Below are positions 26,977 to 37,291 of a stretch of DNA of 64,000 bases, in pieces. Location of the stretch: NCBI RefSeq assembly GCF_000296695.1, contig NZ_BAFK01000001.1, positions 248,001 through 312,000 of the forward strand, written 5' to 3'. This DNA is from Rheinheimera nanhaiensis E407-8 (GTDB lineage: Bacteria > Pseudomonadota > Gammaproteobacteria > Enterobacterales > Alteromonadaceae). The notes beneath the pieces are model-generated. The model was not told the DNA's origin. It saw only the letters and a list, made by a program, of their open reading frames with translations, and made no database searches. A program made the position numbers and the translations under genes. Positions within the stretch are counted from its first letter, which is position 1; each line of letters starts with the position of its first letter.

Positions 26977-28002
26977 ATGCACGTTGTTTCTTTCCTGAAA
27001 ATCTGGCTGGCCACTATTGCGCTGGCCGTTTTAGTTTCCTGTACCCCGGCGAAACCGGCTAACCAGCAATATCAGCTGGACGGTAACACCATGGGAACCT
27101 ACTACGTGGTGAAGTTTTATAGCGACACTACACCGGATTTAACGGTGCTTAAGCAGCACATTGATACCGAGCTGGAGCTGGTTAACGACTTAATGTCGAC
27201 CTACCGGCCAGAGTCTGAACTAATGCGCTTTAACCGTCATATGGACAGCAGCGCGTTCACCATTTCAGCGCAAACCCGCACTGTTATTACCGAAGCGCTG
27301 CGAATTGCCGAGCAAACCGGCGGGGTGCTGGATGTTACGGTCGGCCCTTTGGTTGAACTGTGGGGCTTTGGTGCAAAGGGCCGTATCGAGCGGGCACCCG
27401 ATGAGGCGCTAATTGCACAAACCCGTGCCTGGGTCGGCTATGACAAGTTACAGCTGACCGAGGCCGGTTTAAGCAAAGACATTGCCCAATTGGCGGTCGA
27501 TTTATCGCCGATCGCTAAAGGTTATGGCGTCGACCAGGTTGCCGCTGTGCTGGAGCAGCAAGGCATTACTGACTATCTGGTGGAAATTGGCGGTGAAATG
27601 CGCTTAAAAGGCGTAAAAGCCGAAAAGCAACCGTGGAAGATCGCCATAGAGAAACCGGTAAGCGCCGAGCGTGCTGTGCAGCGCATTCTGCTGCCAGGCG
27701 ATATGAGCGTGGCGACGTCGGGCGACTATCGCAACTATTTTGAAGAAGATGGCGTGCGTTACTCGCATTTACTCGACCCACGTACCGGCAAGCCGATTAC
27801 TAACCGCACTGTGTCTGTAACAGTATTACATCCGTCCTGTATGACAGCGGATGGCTACGCTACCGCATTAAATGTCATGGCAGCGCAGGAAGCACTGGCT
27901 TTTGCTGAGCAGCATCAACTGGCGGTGTTAATAGTGACAAAAACTGCCGATGGCTTTAACGAGTTAACCTCGTCAGCCATGTTGCCTTATCTGGCCGAAT
28001 AA
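26977..28002 (+). CDS. apbE: FAD:protein FMN transferase (lipoprotein)
   Basis: ApbE attaches FMN to the SGAT threonines of NqrB and NqrC. It has 341 residues with a lipobox LVSC (Cys22), so it acts from the periplasmic face of the inner membrane. Visible motifs are GNTMGTYYVV, LDVTVGPLVELWGFG, DLSPIAKGYGVDQVA, VEIGGEMRLKG and the Mg/FAD region MTADGYATALNVM. Its place in the nqr operon fits its job. Confidence 0.96.
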   Translation: MHVVSFLKIWLATIALAVLVSCTPAKPANQQYQLDGNTMGTYYVVKFYSDTTPDLTVLKQHIDTELELVNDLMSTYRPESELMRFNRHMDSSAFTISAQTRTVITEALRIAEQTGGVLDVTVGPLVELWGFGAKGRIERAPDEALIAQTRAWVGYDKLQLTEAGLSKDIAQLAVDLSPIAKGYGVDQVAAVLEQQGITDYLVEIGGEMRLKGVKAEKQPWKIAIEKPVSAERAVQRILLPGDMSVATSGDYRNYFEEDGVRYSHLLDPRTGKPITNRTVSVTVLHPSCMTADGYATALNVMAAQEALAFAEQHQLAVLIVTKTADGFNELTSSAMLPYLAE

Positions 28003-28012
28003 CGGAGTTGTT

Positions 28013-28225
28013 ATGAGTATTTTCTTACTAACCTTTGGTTTGTTTTTACTGGTCGTGATTGCCATGGCAATTGGTTATCTGGTGCAGCGTAAAACGATCG
28101 CGGGTAGCTGTGGTGGTCTGGGTGAGATTGGCATAGAAAAAGCCTGTGACTGTGATAAGCCCTGCGAAAAACGGCAAAAGCGCCTTGAGAAAGAAAAATT
28201 TTGGCAGCAGAACAAAATTATCTAA
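28013..28225 (+). CDS. nqrM: Na+-NQR maturation factor NqrM
   Basis: This encodes 70 residues: one membrane helix (about 3-23), then a cysteine cluster in GSCGGLGEIGIEKACDCDKPC typical of NqrM (formerly DUF539), and a basic tail. It is needed to deliver iron to the intramembrane site between NqrD and NqrE. CGGAG precedes the ATG. Confidence 0.93.
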   Translation: MSIFLLTFGLFLLVVIAMAIGYLVQRKTIAGSCGGLGEIGIEKACDCDKPCEKRQKRLEKEKFWQQNKII

Positions 28226-28251
28226 CCTCACCAGGTTACTTTTTTTACCCA

Positions 28252-28274
28252 AAGCTGGCGTCTTGCCAGCTTTT
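28252..28274 (+). terminator. Terminator of the nqr operon
   Basis: AAGCTGGC and GCCAGCTT form an 8-bp stem with a five-base loop, followed by a short T-run (TTTTCACTTTT). Confidence 0.75.
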
Positions 28275-28294
28275 CACTTTTCAGGAGGCCGGCG

Positions 28295-29584
28295 TTGCTG
28301 GATAAATGGTTTTTAATGAGTGCCCGCGGCAGTTCGGTCAAACGCGAGATGATGGCCGGCCTGACAACCTTTATGGCAATGTCTTACGTGCTGTTTGTTA
28401 ACCCCGCTATGCTGGCACAAACCGGGATGGATCAGGGCGCCGTCTTTGTTGCTACCTGCTTAGCGGCGGCGCTCGGTTGTTTGTTGATGGGGCTGTTGGC
28501 TAACTTGCCGGTGGCACTGGCGCCGGGTATGGGGCTAAACGCGTTTTTTACCTATGTTATCGTGCTGGAGCAGGGCCACAGCTGGCAAACCGCACTGGCC
28601 TGTGTGTTTTTCTCCGGCTGTTTGTTTTTATTACTGAGCATTTTTAAAATACGCGAGTGGATCATTAACAGCATTCCGCTGCCACTGAAAATGGGAATCG
28701 CTGCTGGTATTGGTATGTTTCTGGCGCTGATTGCCCTTAAAACCGCCAACATTATTGTCGCAAGCCCGGCCACGCTGGTAACCCTGGGTGACTTACATAA
28801 CCCGCAAGTGGTGCTGGCACTTTGCGGCTTTTTTGTTATTTTTGCGCTGGCACATCGAGGCTGGCATGCCGCAGTGCTAATCAGTATAGTGCTGGTTACC
28901 TTAGGTGCCTGGTATCTGGGTGACACCCGCTTTAGCGGCATTATTGCCACGCCGCCATCCCTGGCACCCACTTTTATGCAGCTTGATTTCGCCGCTGCCC
29001 TGCAGCTTAGTATGTTGCCGGTGATCTTAAGTTTGTTGTTTCTTGATCTGTTTGATACCTCGGGCACGTTGGTAGCGGTAAGCCATAAAGCCGGCTTAAT
29101 GCAACAGGATGGCAAAGTACCGGATTTAAACAAAGCCTTAATTGCCGACAGCAGCGCTACTATCGCAGGCGCCATGTTCGGCACATCCACCACCACCAGC
29201 TATGTCGAGAGTACCAGTGGCGTAGCAGCCGGCGGCCGTACTGGCTTAATGGCGGTGGTGACCGGCTTGTTATTTCTGGCAGCATTGTGGTTCTCGCCGC
29301 TGGCGGCTATGGTACCCTCTTACGCCACCGCCGGCGCACTGTTGTATGTCGCTACCCTGATGCTGGGCAGTTTGCGGCATGTAGAGTGGGATGAAGTGAT
29401 CCAGGCGGTGCCGGTCTGCGTTGTGTTGGTGATGATGCCACTGACTTTTTCCATCTCTGATGGTATAGGCATGGGGTTTATCAGTTACGCTGTGCTATGT
29501 TTAGTCACCGGTAACCTACATCGCACCACGCTCAGTGTTTGGGTGCTGACCTTGGTGTTTCTGGCCAAATTTATCTGGGGATAA
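28295..29584 (+). CDS. AzgA-type purine (adenine/hypoxanthine/guanine) permease, TTG start
   Basis: This encodes 429 residues and about 12-14 helices. It belongs to the NCS2/AzgA family by REMMAGLTTFMAMSYVLFVNP near the N-terminus, NLPVALAPGMGLNAFF, LFLDLFDTSGTLVAV and GTSTTTSYVESTSGVAAGGRTG. It should import a nucleobase with protons, and which base cannot be told. The start is TTG, with a perfect AGGAGG six bases before it. The next ATG would remove the first seven residues. Confidence 0.88.
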   Translation: MLDKWFLMSARGSSVKREMMAGLTTFMAMSYVLFVNPAMLAQTGMDQGAVFVATCLAAALGCLLMGLLANLPVALAPGMGLNAFFTYVIVLEQGHSWQTALACVFFSGCLFLLLSIFKIREWIINSIPLPLKMGIAAGIGMFLALIALKTANIIVASPATLVTLGDLHNPQVVLALCGFFVIFALAHRGWHAAVLISIVLVTLGAWYLGDTRFSGIIATPPSLAPTFMQLDFAAALQLSMLPVILSLLFLDLFDTSGTLVAVSHKAGLMQQDGKVPDLNKALIADSSATIAGAMFGTSTTTSYVESTSGVAAGGRTGLMAVVTGLLFLAALWFSPLAAMVPSYATAGALLYVATLMLGSLRHVEWDEVIQAVPVCVVLVMMPLTFSISDGIGMGFISYAVLCLVTGNLHRTTLSVWVLTLVFLAKFIWG

Positions 29585-29589
29585 GCTGA

Positions 29590-30447
29590 ATGAAACTACA
29601 ACTGTTTACCACGCTGGCGTTGCTGTTGGCCGTGGCGCCACTGCAAGCTGATCGTTTTAAAGAAGTGCAGGTGCAAGACACCAAACTGACCGAAAACCTG
29701 TATATGCTGACTGGTGCCGGCGGTAACATGGCGACCATAATTGCCGGTGATAAAGTGCTGCTGGTCGATAGCCAGTATGCTGAGCTGGCCGATAAAATTA
29801 AAGCTAAGCTTGGCGAGCTGGGCGCGACCTCTGGTGTCACCACGCTGGTCAACACGCACCTGCACGGTGACCATGTTGGCGGTAACAGCCAACTGGCAGC
29901 CGGTGTCGATATTATTGCCCACCACAATGTGCTAAGCCGGCTGACGCAGGATAGCCAGTTTCCGCGTAATGGCCTGCCGACCATTACCTTTAAAGAGCAG
30001 CTGAAACTGAGGCTTGGCGGTCAGACCATCCGGCTGGATTACCTGCCACCAAGTCATACCGACGGCGATATAGTGGTATGGTTTGAAGAGGCCAATGTGG
30101 TGCACTTTGGCGATTTGTTGTTTGAGGGCCGTTTTCCGTTTATCGACACCAACAACGGTGGCTCGGTAAAAGGCTATATTGACAACACCCGGCAACTGAT
30201 GGGTATGTTAAACCAGCAAACCCGTGTTATCCCCGGTCATGGTCAGCTTACCGACAAAGCCGGCGTGCAGCGCTCGCTGGACATGATGCAAGCTACCCTG
30301 GCCATAGTACAGGGCTATAAAGCCGCAGGAATGACTGAGCAGCAGGCGGTAGAAAAAGGTCTGGGCGAGCAGTGGAAAAGCTGGCACTGGAATTTTATCA
30401 CCGAAGAGCGCTGGATTAAGACGCTTTACCGGGCTGACGTAAACTAG
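29590..30447 (+). CDS. Secreted metallo-beta-lactamase-fold hydrolase
   Basis: This encodes 285 residues with a signal peptide (about 1-20). The zinc motif HLHGDH is complete (His90, His92, Asp94, His95), followed by His156 (PPSHTDGD), Asp175 (HFGDLLFEG) and His217 (VIPGHG). The set matches the general MBL-fold family rather than a proven beta-lactamase. The substrate is unknown. It starts three bases after the permease stop, so it is co-transcribed. Confidence 0.85.
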   Translation: MKLQLFTTLALLLAVAPLQADRFKEVQVQDTKLTENLYMLTGAGGNMATIIAGDKVLLVDSQYAELADKIKAKLGELGATSGVTTLVNTHLHGDHVGGNSQLAAGVDIIAHHNVLSRLTQDSQFPRNGLPTITFKEQLKLRLGGQTIRLDYLPPSHTDGDIVVWFEEANVVHFGDLLFEGRFPFIDTNNGGSVKGYIDNTRQLMGMLNQQTRVIPGHGQLTDKAGVQRSLDMMQATLAIVQGYKAAGMTEQQAVEKGLGEQWKSWHWNFITEERWIKTLYRADVN

Positions 30448-30529
30448 CACTTGTCGGCGTGTAATGCGCTGGTTATGCTGTACGGCATGATAAGGGCAGG
30501 GCGCAAGCCCGCTGCTGCGCAGGACACGG

Positions 30530-33169
30530 ATGAGGCTACGCGAAACACTTGTTGCTTATATGCTGCCATTACTGGTTATACCGGTAATGGCCTTTGGCTA
30601 TATTGCTTACCAGTTCAGTAAGCAATATTGGCAGCAGCAGGCGTATTACGGTGCAGAAAAAGCCCTCAGCCAACAGCAATTACAGCTAAGCAGCTTTTTG
30701 CAGTTACAACAAGCCAGGTTAGCCATGCTGGCGCAGAACCCGCTGTTAGCGCAATATGTGCAGCAAGGCGACAACACCCAGTTGGCCGCGCTGCAACAAC
30801 AGTTGCGCCAGTTTGCCAGTGCTGACAGAAATGTCGTGTCGGTTAAACTGCTGAATCTTAACGGTGATTATCAGCTGCAGGTACCGCACCGGACCGATTA
30901 TTCTGCCATTCCTAACCGGTTTCGTAATGAATATTTTTCTCAACTGCAAGCACAGGTCGATGAAGCCAGCTATTTTCTGGCGCAAGACACTGACAGTAAA
31001 AGTCAGCAGCTGTTCTTTGCCCACAAGCTTTATGCCGGCAGTGTTAACGAGTCACGCCGTTTATGGGGCTATCTGGTGGTGGTGGTCAGCCCCAAGCCGC
31101 TGGCTGAGGTGGTTAGCTACCGGCATACCCCTAACAGCGTGACCTTATTGATCAGCAAAGCGGCCGCCATTACCTATGCTGACAATCCGGCGTTAATTGG
31201 CAGTGCCTTTGCGCCGACCAATTTTCGTGCTATCCAGCAAAGTATTGATGCTGACAGCTTCAGTGATGTGATTTTGCTGGGCCAGAGCCGCTTACTGTTG
31301 GGCAAAAGTTTGCCCGGTGCCTATCAGCTGTTATACGGCATTGATGAGCAGGAGCTGTTACAACAACAGCGTACCTTGTCGTTAGTGATCCTGCTGCTGA
31401 CTTTACTGATGTGCGCTACGCTGCCACTGTTAGTGTATTGGCTGCTGATCCGCAATATTTTTGCCCCGATTAAACAGCTGACAGCGGCGAAAACGGCGGT
31501 AGGGCGCGGCGATTTGTCCACCTTGCTGGAGGTGACTAAACAGGACGAACTGGGCGACATGTTTGCCGCCTTTAATGTGATGGTGCGTCAGCTCAGGGTT
31601 TACCGCGAACGTGAGCGTGCCTACAAGCAGCAACTGGAAGACAAAGTACTGCGCCGCACCCAGGACTTAGCCCGCGCCAATGACGACTTAGCGGCAGCTA
31701 ACCAGGAGCTTATTCTGGCGCGTGAGGCGGCCGAGCAGGCCAACCGGTTAAAAAGCGTATTTTTAGCCAATATGAGCCACGAGATCCGCACACCGCTGAC
31801 GGCCATTATTGGCTTCTCTGAACAGGCACTAAGCGAGCAAAACCGCGATAAACTGCAAAACTACCTGCAGCGGGTGTTAAAAAGTGGCGACCATTTACTG
31901 GGGTTGATTAACGATATTCTGGACTTGTCAAAAATTGAGGCGGAAAAGCTGGAGCTGGACCGCGAGGCTTTTGATGTCCTCAGCGTGATTGAAGATGTGT
32001 TTCTGATAACCCGCAGCCAGGCCGAGGCCAAAGGTTTACAGTGTCTGCTACAGCTTAATTTTCCACTGCCACGCCAGCTTTATAATGATGCACTGCGTTT
32101 TCGTCAGGTGCTGTTAAACCTGACCAGTAACTCAGTGAAGTTTACCCAAAAAGGTAAAATTGTTATTAGTGTCAGCTTTGATGTGCTGACACAGCAGCTC
32201 AGCATCAAAGTAAAAGACAGCGGCATTGGTATGACACCGGATGAATTAAGCCGCATCTTCCAACCCTTTGTACAGGCAGATGCCACAGTAACCCGCCATT
32301 TTGGTGGTACCGGTCTGGGGCTTTGTATCTCGAAAAAGCTCATGCAACAGATGGATGGTGATATTCAGGTAGAAAGTGTAAAAGGCATTGGCAGCTGCTT
32401 TGAACTGCAGTTTGATTGCTCGCATCAGCAACCGGAACTGGTCGATGATGTCGCCAAACTGCCTGTGCTGCCGCCAGTACCGGCATTGCCGGCACAGCAG
32501 CAGCCGTTACATATCCTGGTAGCAGAGGACAACCCGGATAACCAGTTACTGCTGCAACTGATGCTGGAAAAGGTTAACGCCAGCTGTGTGATGGTAGAAA
32601 ACGGTCATAAGGCGGTTGAGCGCGCGCTGGCAGAGGATTTTGATCTGATCTTTATGGACATGCAAATGCCGTTAATGGGCGGTGAAGAGGCGACCAGGCT
32701 GATTCGTCACGCCGGTATTGAAACACCGGTTATCGCCGTAACGGCCAACGTGATGTCAGAAGATTCAGAGCGTTATCGTCAGGCGGGCTGTCAGGGCTTA
32801 CTGGCAAAACCTGTGATGCATGCTGAGTTAGTGGCTATACTGAGCAAATACGGCAAATCAACAACAACCGGTGTGGATAAGCTCACGCAACAGTTGGCGC
32901 AAGATCCGCAAATGCAGGCACTAAAGCAACAGTTCACTGCGCAATTGCCAGTGCTGCTGGATGAACTGCAGCAGGCTTTTGCCAACGCAGACTGGCATAG
33001 CCTGGCTTATGCCGCTCACAGTTTAAAAGGCAGTGCCGGCAGCATGGGCTACCCGCTATTAACAGAGCTGGCCGGTCAGCTCGAGGTTAGCGCCCGGCAG
33101 CAACTCAGTGAAGCCTGTGCCGCTTTACTGCAGCAGATGCAGCAGAGTGTTGCCAAAGGTGACGAATAA
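30530..33169 (+). CDS. Hybrid sensor histidine kinase with REC and Hpt domains
   Basis: This encodes 879 residues. Membrane helices lie at about 9-29 and 282-307, bracketing a periplasmic dCache-like sensor. HAMP follows at about 308-360, then a coiled coil, HisKA (His417 in NMSHEIRTP), HATPase (about 520-628, [11 protein letters not shown]), REC (about 660-775, Asp710) and Hpt (about 795-879, His830 in [11 protein letters not shown]). This is an ArcB/BarA-type phosphorelay in one chain. The output partner is not fused, and the HDOD gene follows by 22 bp. Confidence 0.92.
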   Translation: MRLRETLVAYMLPLLVIPVMAFGYIAYQFSKQYWQQQAYYGAEKALSQQQLQLSSFLQLQQARLAMLAQNPLLAQYVQQGDNTQLAALQQQLRQFASADRNVVSVKLLNLNGDYQLQVPHRTDYSAIPNRFRNEYFSQLQAQVDEASYFLAQDTDSKSQQLFFAHKLYAGSVNESRRLWGYLVVVVSPKPLAEVVSYRHTPNSVTLLISKAAAITYADNPALIGSAFAPTNFRAIQQSIDADSFSDVILLGQSRLLLGKSLPGAYQLLYGIDEQELLQQQRTLSLVILLLTLLMCATLPLLVYWLLIRNIFAPIKQLTAAKTAVGRGDLSTLLEVTKQDELGDMFAAFNVMVRQLRVYRERERAYKQQLEDKVLRRTQDLARANDDLAAANQELILAREAAEQANRLKSVFLANMSHEIRTPLTAIIGFSEQALSEQNRDKLQNYLQRVLKSGDHLLGLINDILDLSKIEAEKLELDREAFDVLSVIEDVFLITRSQAEAKGLQCLLQLNFPLPRQLYNDALRFRQVLLNLTSNSVKFTQKGKIVISVSFDVLTQQLSIKVKDSGIGMTPDELSRIFQPFVQADATVTRHFGGTGLGLCISKKLMQQMDGDIQVESVKGIGSCFELQFDCSHQQPELVDDVAKLPVLPPVPALPAQQQPLHILVAEDNPDNQLLLQLMLEKVNASCVMVENGHKAVERALAEDFDLIFMDMQMPLMGGEEATRLIRHAGIETPVIAVTANVMSEDSERYRQAGCQGLLAKPVMHAELVAILSKYGKSTTTGVDKLTQQLAQDPQMQALKQQFTAQLPVLLDELQQAFANADWHSLAYAAHSLKGSAGSMGYPLLTELAGQLEVSARQQLSEACAALLQQMQQSVAKGDE

Positions 33170-33191
33170 CTAACGCCGGCCAGGGAGCTTT

Positions 33192-34034
33192 ATGTCAGCA
33201 CAGCAACGTTTGTTACAGCTTTTACAGTATAAAATTCAGCATGATCAGTTACTGCTACCCACCTTGCCGGATGTGGCGCTAAAGGTGCGTGAGCGCTCGT
33301 CTGAGCCTGATATCAGCCTGGCTGAGATGGCTGATGTGATAGCCCAGGATCCGGCGTTAGCGGCGCGTATGATCAAAGTGGCCAACAGTGCCTTTATGGG
33401 CCGTTCGATTAAAGTGACGTCGCTAAGCCAGGCGGTTACCCGTATTGGCCTGAGTCAAATTCGTAATATTGCCATCGCCATGGCGCTGGAGCAGGTGTTT
33501 GTTTCTAAACATAAGCAAGTACAGCAACAACTGGATCAACTGTGGCAACTGAGTGTACAAACCGCCTGTGTGGCAACGGCCTGCCTGAGCGTTTATCAAA
33601 CGCTAGAGCCGCGCAGTGGCCTGAGTAAAGATGTGCTGAATCTGATGGCGCTGGTGCATAATATCGGCGCTTTGCCCATTATCAGTGAAGCGGAGCGTGA
33701 AACTGAGTTGCTGGGCGATCCGCGTTTTCTGCTGCATCTAGCCAACAGTCTGGCCAAAGACGTTAGCCTGCGTATTATGTATGCTTGGGGCTTTGCGCAG
33801 GAGTTTTATCAGGTAAGCCAGAGCTGGCAAAAATGTCAGCCAGATAACCCCGGGCCGGGGTATGCTGATTTTATCCGCCTGGCGGTGATTGCCCGCGACG
33901 GCTATGCCGACAAAGCACTGCAACAACGCCTGCTGGACTACTATGTGTCTGTTAAGCTGGTGCCGCAGCCACAGTTTATGCAACATCCTGATATCCAGCG
34001 GGTCTATCAGGACGTGCAAAGCGTGTTTCGTTAA
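33192..34034 (+). CDS. HDOD-domain signalling protein
   Basis: This encodes 280 residues with an HDOD domain at about 20-220: LPTLPDVALKVRERSSEPDISLAEMA, IAQDPALAARMIKVANSAF and LSQAVTRIGL. The catalytic HD pair is not kept, as usual for the family. HDOD proteins act as scaffolds in motility, biofilm and cell-cycle signalling. It probably shares a transcript with the hybrid kinase and is a candidate output or partner. Confidence 0.88.
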   Translation: MSAQQRLLQLLQYKIQHDQLLLPTLPDVALKVRERSSEPDISLAEMADVIAQDPALAARMIKVANSAFMGRSIKVTSLSQAVTRIGLSQIRNIAIAMALEQVFVSKHKQVQQQLDQLWQLSVQTACVATACLSVYQTLEPRSGLSKDVLNLMALVHNIGALPIISEAERETELLGDPRFLLHLANSLAKDVSLRIMYAWGFAQEFYQVSQSWQKCQPDNPGPGYADFIRLAVIARDGYADKALQQRLLDYYVSVKLVPQPQFMQHPDIQRVYQDVQSVFR

Positions 34035-34041
34035 AGCAGTG

Positions 34042-34944
34042 TTATTCTGCGGCGCTGTTGACCTGCTGCTGAATTGCGCTCAGCGCCTGGTTGACGGTGC
34101 TGGCCATCAGCAGTAAGTCGGCATCCAGCCTGGCCACCAGATCATCCCAGCCCAGCTCGTCGTTTTGCCCGGTCAGCAGTTCATGAAACTTCAGCCGCTT
34201 TAATGCCCCCTCGTCGGTGACAGCCAGTGACAAGCGGTCAGGCTGTTCCAGGCCGATACTGGTAACCAATTTATGCTGCAGATGGCTTTGTACTTCATCG
34301 GCACTGAGTAAATGGTTGCTGAATTTTACCTTAGCGCCTTCTTCATCCGGTGCTTTTAGCTCGGCGTCGGCGCCCAGGTCAAAACCCTGCGGTAGCGCCT
34401 GATTTTGCAGCCATAACTGTAAATGCGTGGTCAGTTTGGTGTTGTCCAGCCAGGGCAGAGCGGGTAACGAGCCTAACGCCTTACGCAGCAGCGCCAACAC
34501 ATCTTCTGCTTTGCTGGCACTGCCGCTGTTAATCACCAGCCACTGATTGTCGGGATCATAATAGCCCTGGGTTAGGGTTGAGCGGCTAAAGGCGCGTGGC
34601 AATAAACTCAGCTGTAATTCTTCTTTCAGGCTTTGCTTCTCTTTGCGGCTTAACGGCCGGCCTTTTTCCTGCTCCATCGCTTCCAGTTTTGGCTGCATCT
34701 CTTCATTGATGACAGCGGCGGGCAGGATCTTCTCCTGCCGTTTTACCGCAAAAAACAGCAGATGCTGACAAGCATGACAATACTGCTTCACACTGGCATG
34801 TAACGGGAAACTAAAGCCGGTTCTTACCGCTTCCTGTGCGCTTAACGGGCTGAACTTAAACTCGGCCAGCGCCTGCTCCCATACCGCAGTGTCGGTGCTC
34901 AGCGGGGCGCTGAGTTTATAAACACGAACATTTTTAAACCACAT
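34042..34944 (-). CDS. rdgC: Recombination-associated protein RdgC
   Basis: This encodes 300 residues starting MWFKNVRVYKL as in RdgC. The family pattern continues in ILPAAVINEEM, RKEKQSLKEE and LLPRAFSRS. RdgC forms a ring dimer on double-stranded DNA and limits RecA access. It is convergent with the HDOD gene, with only 7 bp between them. Confidence 0.95.
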   Translation of the reverse strand: MWFKNVRVYKLSAPLSTDTAVWEQALAEFKFSPLSAQEAVRTGFSFPLHASVKQYCHACQHLLFFAVKRQEKILPAAVINEEMQPKLEAMEQEKGRPLSRKEKQSLKEELQLSLLPRAFSRSTLTQGYYDPDNQWLVINSGSASKAEDVLALLRKALGSLPALPWLDNTKLTTHLQLWLQNQALPQGFDLGADAELKAPDEEGAKVKFSNHLLSADEVQSHLQHKLVTSIGLEQPDRLSLAVTDEGALKRLKFHELLTGQNDELGWDDLVARLDADLLLMASTVNQALSAIQQQVNSAAE

Positions 34945-34988
34945 AATCTACTCTACTTCAAACATCCGGCTGCGGAGTATAACGTGGA

Positions 34989-36737
34989 TTAGGCCGTAGG
35001 TTTTAGCTTTTTTGGAAAGCAAATATGGTAGTGCAGGCCTTTACCTGGCTCACTGCTGACACTGATGCTGCCGCCCAGTGTTTGCCGTACCAGGTTGTAG
35101 GTAATATGGGTGCCCAGGCCGCTGCCGCCCTGATCACGCTTGGTGGTAAAAAACGGATGAAACAGTTTTTCCAGTTGCTCCTGCGTCAGGCCTTTACCGT
35201 TGTCGCTGTATTTAATATCGACGTTTTCATCTTCATCCAGCACGGTAATGCGGATCAGGCCATTGTCCATCTCCTCAAAGCCGTGGATCAGTGAATTCAT
35301 CAACAGGTTGGTGAAGATCTGCGAGATGGCACCCGCCGGGCAGCTGAGCATAATATTATCCGGGCAATTCACCTCTACCTGATGGTGCGTCTTTTTAAAG
35401 TTGGGTTGTAATGAGCGGATCACCTCGTGCAGGTATTCGGCCAGATTGATGGTGCGCACAGCCTCACTGGTCTGATCGACGGCGATTTGCTTAAAGCTGG
35501 CGATTAACTCAGACGCCCGCATCAGGTTAGATTGCAACAGCTCAGTACCCTGTGTCGCTTCTTCAATAAAATGTTCCAGCGTTTTAGGTGTCAGCGTTTT
35601 ATCTTTATAGGCTTGCTCCAGCGTTTGCAGTTTTTCCGCCAGGAAACTGGTTGCCGTAACGCCTATGCCCACAGGCGTATTAACTTCATGGGTAATACCG
35701 GCCACCAGGCCACCTAAGGCCGCCATTTTTTCTGATTGCACCAGCCGGTCCTGCGCCTGTTTTAAATCATCAACAATTTTTTCCAGTTCGGTTTGTTTGG
35801 TGCGAAGGGCATCCTCGGTATGGCGGCGACGCTCTATTTCTTCGCGCAAACTTTGCTGCTTTACTTCCAGCTCTTGTTTTTGTTGTTGCAAGTCCATCAT
35901 CGCCTGACTAAGGCCGGAGGTTTTGCGCGCCACTTCCTGCTCCAGCATCAGGTTTTGCTGGTCCAGTTTCTCATTCGACAACATCAGTTGTTTTTGTGTG
36001 GTTTCCAGCTGGGTTTTATAGTCCTGCACCCGGCCAATCAGCCGGTTAAAGGCATCGGCCATTACGCTGAGTTCTGAACTGTCACCATGCTGTATTTCCA
36101 CTTTGGCACCTTCAAGTTGATCCAGCTCTAGATCTTCAATCTGCTGGGTCAGCTCCGTCAGCGGTACGGTCAGTTGTTTACGAAACGCCAGTAAAAACAG
36201 GATGATTAAAAAGGTGGTTTTTAGCATGGCATTACCAATTAAAAAGTAGATGCCGATTTTAATCCGATCAATCACCACCGCCCGGCTGGAGAACAGGGTA
36301 ACATCACCTACCTGGGTGGCCCGGCCGGAGAACTCGAAAATAAGCGGGAAGGTATAACCAAAAATACCCGATTGTTGCTCGGTTAAGCGCACGCCTTCAC
36401 GCACCAGCTGGGTGCTAAAACGCTCCTGAATATTGATATACAAGCCAAGCTGGGTAATCACAGCACCACTGTCATCGCGCACTATAATGCCTTCAATCGC
36501 CGGTATCGCCAGCAGGCCATCGGCAATAATCATTGCCTGTTGTGTATTAAGCTCCCAAATTGCGCGGGTTAAGCTGCCGGAAAAGGTTTGCTGCAGTGTT
36601 TCCAGTTCGCCGTTAATGTGGTTTTTGGTATTAAAGTATTCTGCAACAATCTGGCCTAAGGTGACGATAAAAGTCAGAATAAAATAAACCGACAAAACCT
36701 TGGTTAACAGCTTACGGGACAAGCTTTTCTGCTGCAT
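34989..36737 (-). CDS. Sensor histidine kinase with HAMP and long coiled coil
   Basis: This encodes 582 residues: TM1 about 13-32, a periplasmic sensor (33-160), TM2 about 161-185, HAMP (186-240), and a long coiled coil rich in Gln and Glu (240-335). The kinase core has His350 in AGITHEVNTPVG, a HATPase with IFTNLLMNSLIHG, and GGSGLGTHITYNLV. The HEVNTP H-box is typical of the HPK4-like group. It has no fused receiver. It is divergent from the CheY-like/CheC-like/GGDEF trio (188 bp apart), which suggests that they are partners. Confidence 0.9.
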   Translation of the reverse strand: MQQKSLSRKLLTKVLSVYFILTFIVTLGQIVAEYFNTKNHINGELETLQQTFSGSLTRAIWELNTQQAMIIADGLLAIPAIEGIIVRDDSGAVITQLGLYINIQERFSTQLVREGVRLTEQQSGIFGYTFPLIFEFSGRATQVGDVTLFSSRAVVIDRIKIGIYFLIGNAMLKTTFLIILFLLAFRKQLTVPLTELTQQIEDLELDQLEGAKVEIQHGDSSELSVMADAFNRLIGRVQDYKTQLETTQKQLMLSNEKLDQQNLMLEQEVARKTSGLSQAMMDLQQQKQELEVKQQSLREEIERRRHTEDALRTKQTELEKIVDDLKQAQDRLVQSEKMAALGGLVAGITHEVNTPVGIGVTATSFLAEKLQTLEQAYKDKTLTPKTLEHFIEEATQGTELLQSNLMRASELIASFKQIAVDQTSEAVRTINLAEYLHEVIRSLQPNFKKTHHQVEVNCPDNIMLSCPAGAISQIFTNLLMNSLIHGFEEMDNGLIRITVLDEDENVDIKYSDNGKGLTQEQLEKLFHPFFTTKRDQGGSGLGTHITYNLVRQTLGGSISVSSEPGKGLHYHICFPKKLKPTA

Positions 36738-36925
36738 GGAATAACCTTGTGTGGCAACGATATTATGAGTGTTATTGCACTACCATAACCAATAACCGGC
36801 AGTTTGCAAATAGCACTGGGGATTCTGAGCTATTTATAGCGCAGATATTGCTTTATAGTGGCGGTCTGTATATATTTTTTAGCCAACTTTGGCCCCAACG
36901 ACAACAACAATACAGGCTATAGTAC

Positions 36926-37291
36926 ATGGCGTTAACGGTTTTAATATGTGACGACTCTTTGTTGGCACGCAACCAATTAAAGAAGGCGTTGCCGGCAGAT
37001 TTTGATGCCAGTATCGTCACCGCAACAAATGGTTTAGAAGCACTGGCCGTGCTGCAATCGCAGGAAATTGGTCTGGTATTTTTAGATCTGACCATGCCCG
37101 AGCTTGACGGTGTCGGCGTGCTGGAAGCCATCAAAGCGCAACAACTCGATTGTCTGGTGATCGTGGTATCAGCCGATATCCAGCCGGAAATGCAAAAACG
37201 GGTGATGGAACTGGGAGCGCTGGCCTTTATTCAAAAACCGGCCAATGCCGACAAACTGGCTGCGGTGCTGCACAAGTATGGTTTGATATGA
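36926..37291 (+). CDS. CheY-like single-domain response regulator
   Basis: This encodes 121 residues of one REC domain: acidic pair Asp9/Asp10, phosphoacceptor Asp54 (VFLDLTMPELDG), Ser82 and Lys104 (IQKPAN). There is no output domain. Its stop overlaps the start of the CheC-like gene as ATGA. The probable input is the divergent kinase at 34989-36737. Confidence 0.9.
   Translation: MALTVLICDDSLLARNQLKKALPADFDASIVTATNGLEALAVLQSQEIGLVFLDLTMPELDGVGVLEAIKAQQLDCLVIVVSADIQPEMQKRVMELGALAFIQKPANADKLAAVLHKYGLI

Noticed and set aside
28552-29196. 214-codon minus-strand ORF opposite the purine permease
   Set aside because: It is a shadow of a clear membrane-protein gene, with composition typical of an antisense frame.
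29590-30447. Antibiotic-degrading beta-lactamase
   Set aside because: The zinc motifs show the general MBL fold only. Nothing specific to class B lactamases is visible.
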